Of a stretch of DNA of 64,000 bases, positions 10,282-18,723 are shown in pieces. The notes under the pieces were generated by a model, which ran no database searches, was not told where the DNA came from, and worked only from the letters and a program-made list of their open reading frames with translations. Position numbers and translations under genes: made by a program. The stretch is taken from NCBI GenBank assembly GCA_035493475.1, contig DATJIF010000106.1, forward strand, positions 1 to 64,000, given 5' to 3'. This DNA is from Actinospica sp035493475. Lineage in GTDB: Bacteria; Actinomycetota; Actinomycetes; Streptomycetales; Catenulisporaceae. How positions within the stretch are numbered: position 1 is the stretch's first letter; each line of letters opens with the position of its first letter.

Positions 10282-11514
10282 ATGCTCACCGGCGCAGTCC
10301 GCCGTGCCCTGCTCGCCCTTGCCGTAGGCGGTTTCGCCATCGGCACGGGCGAGTTCGTGATGATGGGCCTCCTGCCCCAGGTGGCCTCCGACCTGAACGT
10401 CTCGATTCCGCAGGCCGGGCAGCTGATCTCGGTCTACGCGCTGGGCGTGGTCGTCGGCGCGCCGCTGCTGACGGCCGCCTCGGTCCGCTTCCGGCGCAAG
10501 ACCGTGCTGCTCGTGCTGATGAGCTGGTTCGCCGCGGGCAACCTGCTCTCGGCCGCCGCACCCACGTACAGCCTCGTGATGCTCGGCCGCTTCGCCTCCG
10601 GCCTGCCGCACGGCGCCTTCTTCGGCGCGGGCGCGGTCGTCGCGGGGTCGCTCGTCGAGCGTAATCGTGCGAACAGTGCGATGGCCGTGATGTTCGCGGG
10701 CCTGACCGTCGCGAACATCGTCGGCGTCCCGCTGACCACGATCCTCGGCCAGCACACCGGTTGGCGCGCGGTCTACGCGATCGTCGGCGTCATCGGTCTG
10801 CTCGCCGTGGCCGCGATCGCGTTCGTGGTGCCCGCCGACGTCGCCCCGGTGGATCCCGAGCACAACGTCTCGATCGTGCACGAGCTGCGCGCCTTCGCGA
10901 AGCCGGAGGTCTGGCTCGTGCTCGGCGTCGCGATGCTCGGCGGCGGCGGACTGTTCGCCACCTTCAGCTACATCACGCCGATGATGACGAACGTGACCGG
11001 CTACGCGGACTCCAGCATCACGTGGCTGCTCGTGCTCTTCGGTCTCGGCATGACGGTCGGCAACCTCGCCGGAGCCCGAATAGCCGACCGCTTCCCGACC
11101 AAGACACTGCTCTACTCGCTCGTCGCGGAGATCGTCGTCGCCTTCGGGTTCCTGATCGCCGACCACAACCGGGTGACCGCCGCGCTCGCGATCTTCCTCT
11201 TCCCGCTCACCGCGCTCGCCGGCCTGCCCACGCTGCAGGGCCGCATCATCGCCCTCGCCGGCGGAGCCCCGAACCTGGCCGCCGCCTCGATCCAGGCCGC
11301 CTTCAACATCGCCAACTCGCTCGGCGCGTACCTCGCGGGCCTCGCGATCTCGGCGGGCTACGGCTACGGCTCAGCCAACGCCGTCGCCGCGGTCCTGGTC
11401 GTGATCGGCCTCGGCCTGGCCATCGCCGCCACGTTCGTCGAACGCCGCCGCTCGCATCCCGCCGTCCACGTCGACGAATCGCTAGTCTCGAACCGTGAGA
11501 CGATCGCTGCCTGA
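10282..11514 (+). CDS. MFS transporter, DHA1 (arabinose efflux-like) family
   Basis: 410-residue inner-membrane carrier with about 12 hydrophobic segments. The N-terminus (LAVGGFAIGTGEFVMMGLLPQVASDLNVSIPQAG) is the hallmark of the AraJ/Cmr-type DHA1 exporters, with motif A-like VRFRRKTVLL after TM2. Probably a proton-driven efflux pump; substrate unknown. A TAGAAT box overlaps the stop of the reductase gene upstream. It would start an mRNA with a leader of about 60 nt, so the gene may have its own promoter. Its 3' end overlaps the next gene by 20 bp. Confidence 0.9.
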   Translation: MLTGAVRRALLALAVGGFAIGTGEFVMMGLLPQVASDLNVSIPQAGQLISVYALGVVVGAPLLTAASVRFRRKTVLLVLMSWFAAGNLLSAAAPTYSLVMLGRFASGLPHGAFFGAGAVVAGSLVERNRANSAMAVMFAGLTVANIVGVPLTTILGQHTGWRAVYAIVGVIGLLAVAAIAFVVPADVAPVDPEHNVSIVHELRAFAKPEVWLVLGVAMLGGGGLFATFSYITPMMTNVTGYADSSITWLLVLFGLGMTVGNLAGARIADRFPTKTLLYSLVAEIVVAFGFLIADHNRVTAALAIFLFPLTALAGLPTLQGRIIALAGGAPNLAAASIQAAFNIANSLGAYLAGLAISAGYGYGSANAVAAVLVVIGLGLAIAATFVERRRSHPAVHVDESLVSNRETIAA

Positions 11515-12118
11515 TCACACCGAAGTGACGGTCGTGCCCGCGAACGAGGCGTCGTGGGAGGACCTCCAGACGGTCTTCGGCAACCGAGGGGACGCGCACG
11601 GCTGCCAGTGCCAGCGCTACAAGATGGGTAACGCTCACTGGGCGGCCGCCCCCTTCGAGGCGCGGCAGCAGGCTTTACGCCGGGAGACCGAATGCGGGCA
11701 CGACGACGCCGAGTCCACGACCGGCCTCGTCGCCTACCTCGACGGCGAGCCGGTCGGCTGGGTGAACATCGAGCCGCGCATCGCCTTCCCCGGCCTGCGC
11801 AAGACCAGGATCCCGTGGTCCGGTCGTTCCGAGGACAAGGACGATCCGGGCATCTGGTCAGTGACCTGCTTCGCCGTGCGTGCAGGATTCCGCCGCCGCG
11901 GCATCACGTACCCGCTCGCGGCCGCCGCCGTGGATTTCGCGCGCGAACGCGGAGCCCGCGCACTGGAGGGCTATCCGATGGTGCCCGAGCCCGGCCAGGA
12001 GATCAGCTGGGGCGAACTGTTCGTCGGCAAGCGCAGCGCCTTCGCGGCAGCCGGCTTCCGCGAGGTGAGCCGGCCGACCAAGCGCCGCGTCGTGATGCGG
12101 ATCGATTTCGAGGGCTGA
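11495..12118 (+). CDS. GNAT family N-acetyltransferase
   Basis: 207 residues. The acetyl-CoA-binding region is visible as VTCFAVRAGFRRRGITYPLAAAAVDFARERGARALEGYP (segment A, R-x-x-G-x-G/A type). The N-terminal part has a conserved Cys-rich stretch (GDAHGCQCQRYKMG) seen in a poorly characterised actinobacterial GNAT group. The GTG at 11495 lies inside the 3' end of the transporter gene, with a TAGTCT box 6 nt upstream, consistent with an internal leaderless promoter. Substrate unknown; the pairing with an exporter could mean drug modification, but this is speculative. Confidence 0.85.
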   Translation: MRRSLPDHTEVTVVPANEASWEDLQTVFGNRGDAHGCQCQRYKMGNAHWAAAPFEARQQALRRETECGHDDAESTTGLVAYLDGEPVGWVNIEPRIAFPGLRKTRIPWSGRSEDKDDPGIWSVTCFAVRAGFRRRGITYPLAAAAVDFARERGARALEGYPMVPEPGQEISWGELFVGKRSAFAAAGFREVSRPTKRRVVMRIDFEG

Positions 12119-12128
12119 GGAACGCCGA

Positions 12129-15100
12129 CTACGCGAAGCCGATCGTGGGACGCGAGTAATGGTTGCCGTTCACGTGCGTCGGAGTCGGGCGGACGCCCTG
12201 GCCTAGCAGCTTCATCGCCTTCGCCAGCGGGACGGGGCGCGAGTAGAGGTAGCCCTGGCCGTAGTGGCACGAGGTGTCCATCAGCAACTGCTCCTGCTCG
12301 CTGGTCTCGATGCCCTCCGCCACGACGCGCATGCCGACGGCCGCCGCGATGCCGACGATGCCGCGTACGACCTCGGCGCGGGCGGTCGAGGTGTTGATCG
12401 TGTCGATGAAGGACTTGTCCACCTTGAGGACGTCGAAGGGCATGTCCGGGAGGTAGCTGAGCGCCGAGTGGCCGGTGCCGAAGTCGTCGATGGCCAGCGC
12501 CACGCCCATCGACTTCAGGTCCCGGAGCGCCTCCATCGTGCGGCCGGCGCCGTCGATGACCGAGCTCTCGGTGATCTCCAGGCACAGCGAGTCGGCCGGG
12601 ACGCTGTTGGACTCCAGCGCGGCGGCCACGTCGGCGGTGAAGTCCGGCTCGGCCAGCTGCAGCGCCGAGACGTTCACCGCGACCCGCAGCGGACACTGGC
12701 GCGAGACCAGGGGCCTGAGTTGCCCGAGGTCCGCGACGGCCTGCCGCAGCGCCCAGCGGCCGAGCGGCACGATCAGGCCCGTCTCCTCGGCCAGCGGGAC
12801 GAAGGAGTCCGGCGGGATCGGGCCCTGCAGGGGATGCTGCCAGCGGGACAGCGCCTCGAACGCGACCACGGCGCCGGAACGCAGGTCCACGACCGGCTGG
12901 TAGTGCAGGTTCAGGCCGTTTCCGGCGAGCGCCGAGGACAGGTCCTTGCGCAGCGCGAAGCGGCTGACCGCGCGATCCGACATCGAGGGCTGATAGGCGC
13001 GCCACGGTCGGCGCCGGTCGGCCTTCGCCTCGGCCATCGCGAGTCCGGCGCGGCTGATCGCCTCGTGCGGGTTGGCGATCGCGATCAGCGGGACCGCGCC
13101 CGCGATCACCTCGGGCGTGACGAGCTCGGTGTCCACCTCGACCGGCCGGGACAGCTCCATCTGCAGCCGCCGGGCCAATGACTCGGCGTCAGGGCAGCCG
13201 CACTCCTCGGGCGTCGCCAGCGCGCCGAAGACCGCGCCGGTGATTCGCGCGGGGGCGCGCGTCAACGCCTCCAGCCGCCGGGCCAGCGCGACCGTCACCT
13301 TGTTGAGGATGTCCAGGCCGCGCAGATTGTTGATGTCCCAGAGGTTATTGATCTGCAGCAGCGCGACGACCGGGGCCTCACCGGGCGCCGAGCTGCGCGG
13401 TTCGGCGAGCGCGGCCTCGATCTGCTCCACGAAACGGTGGCTGTTGCCGATGTCGGTGACGGCGTCGTGGAAGGCCAGGTACTCCAGCTTCCGCTGCATC
13501 CGCTTCTGCTCGGTCACGTCGCGCACCGTCAGCACCATGCCGCGCACGGTCGGGTCCTCGCGCAGGTCGGTGAACCGCACTTCGAGTTCGAGCACCCCGT
13601 CCTGCCGCTCGACGGTCCAGAACTCGGGCAGCTGGTCGTCCGAACCGTCGTACGGCAGGGTCATGCGATGCCGCACGGCCTGCGCGTTGTCCGCGCCGAA
13701 CAGCTCCTCGGCCGTGGCGCTCGCGTGGTCCACGTCGCCGAACAGGGCGCGCGCCGATGGGCTGGCGAAACGCACGGAGCCGCCTGCGGTCACGATCATG
13801 ATGACGTCGGCCGCGTTGCGCACCAGTGTCTGGAACTGCGCCTCCCCGGCCCGCCGGGACCGCTCGGCCGTCAGCCGCACCCGGTCCAGCGCATGGTTGG
13901 CCTGCGCGGCGAGCATCTCCAGCGCGCCGCGGCCGGCCACCAGCACGGACAGCTCCCCGGCCACGCCGATCGCGAGCTGCGCCTGATCAGCGTGCTGACC
14001 CGGCGGAACGACGGTGATGTGCGGCCGGCGCCCGAGCACCCGGTGCACCCGCGCCACCGGCCGCGCGTCGTCCATGGCGAGTTCGGCCGCCGCGAGGTCC
14101 GCGTCCAGAGTGGCCGCGGCGCTCGGCCCCTCCGGACCGTTCGCGCAGATGACGATGCCGCCGTGCCGCCGCGTGCTCGAACTCGCCTCCACGGCCGCCA
14201 TCGTCGAGGCCAGCACGCGCGCCGTGTCCGGCGCCCCGGCCAGCGCGATCGCGATCGAGCGCACCGCCTCGTCCGCCTTCGAGCGCCGCCGCGAGTCCCG
14301 CAGCAGCACGAAGACCAGCGCGATGAGCAGCAGCATCACGAGATTCGACAGTCCCGGCCTGGCGATCTCCAGCGGCGGCCCGAGCAGCGCGATGACCAGC
14401 AGCGCGGTGGTCGCGAGCGTCGGGCGGGGGAGCGGGGCCGAACCGTACGTGGCGGACCACGCGGCGCGCTTGGCGTCGGCGGCGAGCGCCTGCTCGGCCG
14501 TCGGTGCGGGCATGATCGCGAAGCAGCTGAGCCCGGCGAGGCCGCTGAGCCAGGTCAGCCGCCCGGCCGTGAGCCAGCCGCTCGTCTCGCCGTGGCCGCT
14601 GTTGTGCACGACGAGGAAGCCGATGACCGGCAACAGCATCAACTGCGCGCTGGCCGCGAGCAGCCAGATCCGGAAGGGCGGCGCGGGGCGTTCCCGTCGA
14701 AGTTCCCGACGCAGCGCCGCCAACGCCAGCGCGTCGCACACCGCGTACGCCGCGATCATGGTGAGCCACGAGTCGGGGTGCGCCGCGTCGTGCGTGAGCA
14801 GCAGCGCCACCTGCGTCCAGATCAGCGCCGTGAGCGTGACCAGCAGGACCAGCAGGTCGATGTCGCCGAGCCAGGTCGAGCGGCGGATCCGGCCGGTGAC
14901 CGTGAGCATCACGGCGCCGGCGGTGACCAGGTAGCCGACGATCACCTTCACGGTGGCGAGCGGCCCGGAGAAGATGACCGAGTGCCCGTTGTTGATCACC
15001 GCGGCGACGATCCAGCCGGCGTTCACCGCGAGCAGGCCGGTCGCGGTGAACCACGCCCAGCGCCGCGCCGAGCGGTTCACGGCCGGGCCCACGCACACCG

Positions 15101-15239
15101 TGACCAGCGCGATGAGTGCCACGGCGGGCCAGGCCAGCAGGCGGGCCGTCGGAGAGAGCGCTCCCAGGGTCAGGAGCGCTGTGAGGCAGATCCCGTACCG
15201 GATGATCCGGCGTGTTGTTGGGTCCTCGATGCGGGACAA
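12129..15239 (-). CDS. Membrane PAS-GGDEF-EAL protein, cyclic-di-GMP phosphodiesterase
   Basis: 1036 residues. About eight to ten hydrophobic segments fill residues 10-312, followed by a GAF-like region, a PAS domain (about 465-575), a GGDEF domain (584-740) and an EAL domain (765-1010). The GGDEF signature is lost: the matching position reads TGAVFGAL, so no cyclase activity is expected. The EAL domain keeps EALSRW, LEITES, AIDDFGTGHSALSYL, KVDKSFI and VVAEGIET, so c-di-GMP hydrolysis is likely. The TTG start at 15239 has a GGGAGG site 10 nt upstream. The signal sensed is unknown. It lies alone, convergent with the GNAT gene. Confidence 0.92.
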   Translation of the reverse strand: MSRIEDPTTRRIIRYGICLTALLTLGALSPTARLLAWPAVALIALVTVCVGPAVNRSARRWAWFTATGLLAVNAGWIVAAVINNGHSVIFSGPLATVKVIVGYLVTAGAVMLTVTGRIRRSTWLGDIDLLVLLVTLTALIWTQVALLLTHDAAHPDSWLTMIAAYAVCDALALAALRRELRRERPAPPFRIWLLAASAQLMLLPVIGFLVVHNSGHGETSGWLTAGRLTWLSGLAGLSCFAIMPAPTAEQALAADAKRAAWSATYGSAPLPRPTLATTALLVIALLGPPLEIARPGLSNLVMLLLIALVFVLLRDSRRRSKADEAVRSIAIALAGAPDTARVLASTMAAVEASSSTRRHGGIVICANGPEGPSAAATLDADLAAAELAMDDARPVARVHRVLGRRPHITVVPPGQHADQAQLAIGVAGELSVLVAGRGALEMLAAQANHALDRVRLTAERSRRAGEAQFQTLVRNAADVIMIVTAGGSVRFASPSARALFGDVDHASATAEELFGADNAQAVRHRMTLPYDGSDDQLPEFWTVERQDGVLELEVRFTDLREDPTVRGMVLTVRDVTEQKRMQRKLEYLAFHDAVTDIGNSHRFVEQIEAALAEPRSSAPGEAPVVALLQINNLWDINNLRGLDILNKVTVALARRLEALTRAPARITGAVFGALATPEECGCPDAESLARRLQMELSRPVEVDTELVTPEVIAGAVPLIAIANPHEAISRAGLAMAEAKADRRRPWRAYQPSMSDRAVSRFALRKDLSSALAGNGLNLHYQPVVDLRSGAVVAFEALSRWQHPLQGPIPPDSFVPLAEETGLIVPLGRWALRQAVADLGQLRPLVSRQCPLRVAVNVSALQLAEPDFTADVAAALESNSVPADSLCLEITESSVIDGAGRTMEALRDLKSMGVALAIDDFGTGHSALSYLPDMPFDVLKVDKSFIDTINTSTARAEVVRGIVGIAAAVGMRVVAEGIETSEQEQLLMDTSCHYGQGYLYSRPVPLAKAMKLLGQGVRPTPTHVNGNHYSRPTIGFA

Positions 15240-15309
15240 GGCGGATCAGCCTCCCAAGCACAGCGAGTTGTGATATTCACCCCATAGGGAGGTCAGTCAG
15301 GTTCGAGTG

Positions 15310-15337
15310 ACTATACCAGCACATAATGTAGTGTCCA
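15310..15337 (-). promoter_or_regulatory. Sigma70-type promoter of the GGDEF-EAL gene
   Basis: On the minus strand the -35 is TGGACA and the -10 is TATAGT, with a 16-bp spacer, about 70 nt upstream of the TTG start at 15239. This stretch is markedly richer in A+T than its surroundings. No known riboswitch motif was recognised in the leader. Confidence 0.5.
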
Positions 15338-15402
15338 GAATTCATGAGAAATCCTAGAGGTCACGATTCGGCAGAGGTCGGCGTGCACTAACGTTCACGT
15401 CC

Positions 15403-17007
15403 ATGGGTCTGATGATTCTGCCGGGACTTCTGGTGCTCTCGGTGGCCGCGATCGCGGCCACGGCGGCTTTCTCGCTCTGGTGGCTGCTCGCCGCGGTGCC
15501 GCTCACGCTCCTGTTGTTACTCGGAGTGCGCGACTATATACAGCGCGAACACTCCATCCTGCGCAGCTATCCGGTACTCGGGCACATGCGATTCCTGCTC
15601 GAACGGATACGCCCGGAACTGCAGCAGTACTTCATCGAGCGCAACTACGACGGCCGACCGTACGACCGCGACACGCGCACGGTGATCTATCAGCGCGCGA
15701 AGGGCACGCACGGCGAGCAGGCGTTCGGCACCGAGCGGGACGTCGAGCAGTCCGGGTACGAGTTCGTAGTCCACTCGATCAGTCCGCGCGAACCGGAGGC
15801 CGTGCAGCCGCGCGTGCGCATCGGCGGCCTGGATTGCACGAAGCCTTACGACATGGCTCTGCTGAACGTCTCCGCGATGAGCTTCGGAGCGCTCAGCGCC
15901 AATGCGATCAGGGCTCTCAACCGTGGCGCGGCGCTCGGCGGATTCGCCCATGACACCGGCGAGGGCGGCATTTCCCCGCATCACCGCCAAGGCGGCGACC
16001 TGATCTGGGAAATCGGCAGCGGATACTTCGGCGCGCGCACCGCGGACGGGCACTTCGACCCCGACAGGTTCCGTGACAAGGCCGCGGACCCGCAAGTCAA
16101 ATGCGTCGAGTTGAAGATGAGCCAGGGTGCGAAGCCGGGGCTCGGCGGTGTGCTCCCCGGTGCGAAGGTGACCCCTGAGATCGCCGAGATCCGCGGCGTT
16201 CCGGTCGGCGTCAAGTGCATCAGCCCGCCCGCGCACAAGGCGTTCGGCACGCCGCGTGAACTCGTGCTCTTCATCGCTCGGATGCGCGAACTCGCCGACG
16301 GCAAGCCGACCGGATTCAAGCTCTGCGTCGGGTCGCGCAGCGAGATTCTCGGCATCTGCAAGGCGATGATCGACGAAGGTGTCACCCCCGACTTCATCGT
16401 GGTCGACGGTTCCGAGGGAGGCACGGGCGCGGCGCCGCTGGAGTTCGCGGACTACGTGGGCATGCCGCTGACCGACGGCCTGATCACGCTGCACAACGCG
16501 CTCGTCGGCACCGGTCTGCGCGACCGCATCAAGATCGGCGCCAGCGGCAAGGTCGCCACCGGCATGGACATCGTCAAGCGGATCGCGCAGGGCGCCGACT
16601 ACACGAACGCGGCCCGCGCGATGATGATGGCCGTCGGCTGCATCCAGGCGCAGAAGTGCCAGACCAACCACTGCCCGGCCGGTGTCGCCACGCAGGATCC
16701 GCGCCGCTACCGGGCCCTGGACGTGGCCGACAAGAGCGAGCGGGTGCACCGCTTCCAGCAGGCCACGGTCGCCGAGGCGCAGCAGATCATCGCCTCGATG
16801 GGCCTGGAGGGTCCGCACCAGCTCTGCCCCGGCATGGTGATGCGCCGGATCGACCACCACGCGGTCAGCTCGTTCGCCGAGATCTTCGAGTGGCTCGAAC
16901 CCGGCCAACTGCTCGCCGAGCCGCCGCGCAGTTGGGCCGCCGACTGGGAGGCCGCGAGCGCCGACCGCTTCGGCCTGGCCCCGATCTTCACCCCGTCCGG
17001 CCGCTGA
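15403..17007 (+). CDS. FMN-binding glutamate synthase family protein
   Basis: 534 residues. Two N-terminal membrane segments (about residues 1-40) precede a GltS central/FMN-type TIM barrel. Visible: the conserved stretch ALSANAIRALNRGAALGGFAHDTGEGGISPHH, the phosphate-binding region GSEGGTGAAPLEFADYVG, and a cysteine cluster CIQAQKCQTNHCPAGVATQ resembling the Fe-S ligands of glutamate synthase. No glutaminase or NADPH domain is present, as usual in this membrane-anchored stand-alone family whose physiological reaction is not settled. A TAACGT box 8 nt before the ATG suggests a leaderless mRNA. Confidence 0.88.
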   Translation: MGLMILPGLLVLSVAAIAATAAFSLWWLLAAVPLTLLLLLGVRDYIQREHSILRSYPVLGHMRFLLERIRPELQQYFIERNYDGRPYDRDTRTVIYQRAKGTHGEQAFGTERDVEQSGYEFVVHSISPREPEAVQPRVRIGGLDCTKPYDMALLNVSAMSFGALSANAIRALNRGAALGGFAHDTGEGGISPHHRQGGDLIWEIGSGYFGARTADGHFDPDRFRDKAADPQVKCVELKMSQGAKPGLGGVLPGAKVTPEIAEIRGVPVGVKCISPPAHKAFGTPRELVLFIARMRELADGKPTGFKLCVGSRSEILGICKAMIDEGVTPDFIVVDGSEGGTGAAPLEFADYVGMPLTDGLITLHNALVGTGLRDRIKIGASGKVATGMDIVKRIAQGADYTNAARAMMMAVGCIQAQKCQTNHCPAGVATQDPRRYRALDVADKSERVHRFQQATVAEAQQIIASMGLEGPHQLCPGMVMRRIDHHAVSSFAEIFEWLEPGQLLAEPPRSWAADWEAASADRFGLAPIFTPSGR

Positions 17008-17032
17008 CGACGCAGGACGATGCAGGACGACG

Positions 17033-17070
17033 CAGGGTGCTGCCGGTTCGGGTGATCCGGCAGCACCCTG
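17033..17070. terminator. Bidirectional terminator hairpin
   Basis: Perfect 14-bp inverted repeat CAGGGTGCTGCCGG (17033-17046) and its complement (17057-17070) around a 10-nt loop. It is placed between two convergent genes and is followed on the plus strand by CTTTCACTT. It is preceded by short direct repeats of GACGCAGGAC type at about 17007-17036. Confidence 0.85.
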
Positions 17071-17093
17071 CTTTCACTTGCGCCTCAAGGAGG

Positions 17094-18416
17094 TCAGGGA
17101 CTCAGCCGCGTGATGTCGCGCGGGAAGAGCGTCGCGAGCCGCACGTTCTCCATGCCGATCAGCCGCGCCACCCAGCGTTCGAGCCCGAGCGCGAACCCGC
17201 CGTGCGGCGGCATTCCGTGCTGGAACGCCTGCAGGTAGCCCTCGTACGCCTCGACGCCCTCGCCACGCGCCGCGAGCGCCGCCGCGTAGTCCTCGTACCG
17301 GTGCAGCCGCTGCCCGCCAGTGACGATCTCCAGCCCGCGGAACAGCAGGTCGAAGCTGTTCGAGTACTCCGTCCGACCCGGCTCCGGATGCGTGTAGAAC
17401 GGCCGCTTGCGCATCGGATACCCGGTCACGAACAGGAAGTCGCTGCCGTGTTCCCGCAGCGCCCATTCGCACAGCCAACGCTCGTGCGCCGGAGCGAGGT
17501 CGGGCTCGCCACGCGGGTCCTCGTCGGTGTGCTCGGCCAGCAGTTCCTGCGCGTCCGCGAAGTGGATCTCAGGGATCTGCGCCGGAACCTCGGGCAGCCG
17601 CGTCTCCAGAAGTTCGCATTCGGCACCCGCGCGCTCCCGCACGGCCCCGAGCATCCCGGCCACCGCCTCGCGCAGCACGCCCATCACGTCGTGGTGGTCC
17701 CGGATGAAGCCCAGTTCGGCGTCCAGCGACGTGTACTGAGCCAGGTGGCGCGCCGTGTCGTGCGGCTCGGCGCGGAAGACCGGCCCGGTCTCGTATACGC
17801 GCTCGAACACGCCGACCATCATCTGCTTGAAGAACTGCGGGGACTGCGCCAGGTACGCGCGCTGCCCGAAGTAGTCGATGCCGAAGACGTTCGCCCCGGA
17901 CTCGGTCGCCGAACCCACGATCTTCGGCGTGTGGATCTCGGTGAACCCGAGCCCGTCCAGCGCCGCGCGGTACCCGGCGATCGACGCGGCCGCGATCACG
18001 TGCGGGGCGCGCAGTTGCGGATGCCGCAGCGCGACGGGCGCATGGTCGAGGATCGTCGGCAACGTCGCCGGGACGGTCGGCCGGTACAGGTCGAAGGGCG
18101 TCGGCGCGGCGCGGCTGGAGAGCACGGTCACGCTCGGCTCGGTCAGCTCGACCCCGCCCGGAGCCTGCTCGTTCGCGGTCGCCACGCCGCTGACCCGCAG
18201 CACGGTCTCCTCGCCGACGCCCTCGACGGCGGCCAGTTGCCCGGGCGTGGTCAGCACGGCCTGGACCAGGCCGGTGCGGTCCCGCAGGACCAGGAACGTG
18301 ACGGACTTCAGGGTGCGCCGCCGATGCAACCAGCCCTCGACGGTCACCGGCTCGCCCGCGTGTCCGGGCAGTTCGGCCGCGAGGACGCGGGCGGCGGAAG
18401 TGGTGGAGATCAACAT
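17094..18416 (-). CDS. aspS2: Aspartate--tRNA(Asp/Asn) ligase, archaeal type (AspRS2)
   Basis: 440 residues, the length of archaeal-type AspRS rather than the roughly 590 of bacterial AspRS. The N-terminal anticodon-binding OB fold (VTVEGWLHRRRTLKSVTFLVLRD) is followed by the class II catalytic core: motif 2 (VYETGPVFRAEPHDTARH) and motif 3 (GGFALGLERWVARL). The residue in the GWLH position is His and the APGG position is Pro. In this family these mark non-discriminating enzymes that also charge tRNA-Asn with Asp for later amidation by GatCAB. The ATG at 18416 is chosen by homology; an in-frame GTG lies one codon before. Preceded by a T-box leader, so probably induced when Asn/Asp-tRNA is uncharged. 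Confidence 0.93.
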   Translation of the reverse strand: MLISTTSAARVLAAELPGHAGEPVTVEGWLHRRRTLKSVTFLVLRDRTGLVQAVLTTPGQLAAVEGVGEETVLRVSGVATANEQAPGGVELTEPSVTVLSSRAAPTPFDLYRPTVPATLPTILDHAPVALRHPQLRAPHVIAAASIAGYRAALDGLGFTEIHTPKIVGSATESGANVFGIDYFGQRAYLAQSPQFFKQMMVGVFERVYETGPVFRAEPHDTARHLAQYTSLDAELGFIRDHHDVMGVLREAVAGMLGAVRERAGAECELLETRLPEVPAQIPEIHFADAQELLAEHTDEDPRGEPDLAPAHERWLCEWALREHGSDFLFVTGYPMRKRPFYTHPEPGRTEYSNSFDLLFRGLEIVTGGQRLHRYEDYAAALAARGEGVEAYEGYLQAFQHGMPPHGGFALGLERWVARLIGMENVRLATLFPRDITRLSP

Positions 18417-18723
18417 CACAGGCTGCTTCCCATGTGTGGTGATCCCTTGGGAGTGCGGGCGAGAAGGGGACTCGCGGTGCCACCGCACTTTCGCCGCCGC
18501 TGCCCGCAAGGTGGCGGCGGCCTCGAAACGGCCCGATGACGGGGGCCGGCCGGCGGGGCATTGGGCACGCGAGGCGCCGTTCCTCCCCGCACTCGGGAGT
18601 GTCTTCGCCAGCCGGGACAGGTCCGCCCTCACAGCCGACGCTGGATTACGGACGGTTCTCTCTTACCTGGCTACCGTCCGCCCAGCTTCGAGGCGGTTCT
18701 CTCTAACCTGTCTGATCGGTCGG
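18417..18723 (-). promoter_or_regulatory. T-box riboswitch leader of aspS2
   Basis: On the minus strand, residues 18489 to 18452 fold as a canonical T-box antiterminator/antisequestrator. A 7-bp helix A1 (AGTGCGG with CCGCACT) is followed by a 7-nt bulge TGGCACC, a 5-bp helix A2 (GCGAG with CTCGC) and a 7-nt loop. The motif GTGGCACCGCG matches the T-box consensus GTGGNACCGCG. TGGC would pair with a GCCA tRNA end, that is a G73 discriminator as in tRNA-Asn and tRNA-Asp. The element lies 36-73 nt before the start, suggesting translational control as in other actinobacteria. The specifier is unassigned; AAC occurs in both 11-bp repeats upstream. No other gene is visible in this stretch. Confidence 0.85.
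18653..18704 (-). repeat. Two 11-bp direct repeats in the T-box leader
   Basis: CGGTTCTCTCT occurs at 18653-18663 and 18694-18704. On the transcribed strand it reads AGAGAGAACCG and contains the Asn codon AAC. The 18653 copy sits in a hairpin (CGGACGGT with ACCGTCCG). These may be parts of a duplicated or two-specifier Stem I region. Confidence 0.6.

Noticed and set aside
13437..15287. 616-codon plus-strand frame opposite the GGDEF-EAL gene
   Set aside because: Arg/His/Gln-rich composition with no domain; antisense shadow.
15240..15402. A c-di-GMP riboswitch in the leader of the GGDEF-EAL gene
   Set aside because: No recognisable class I or II core; only a promoter-like AT-rich stretch is seen.
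16656..18539. 627-codon plus-strand frame across aspS2 and its leader
   Set aside because: Composition of a shadow frame and it runs through the terminator and T-box.
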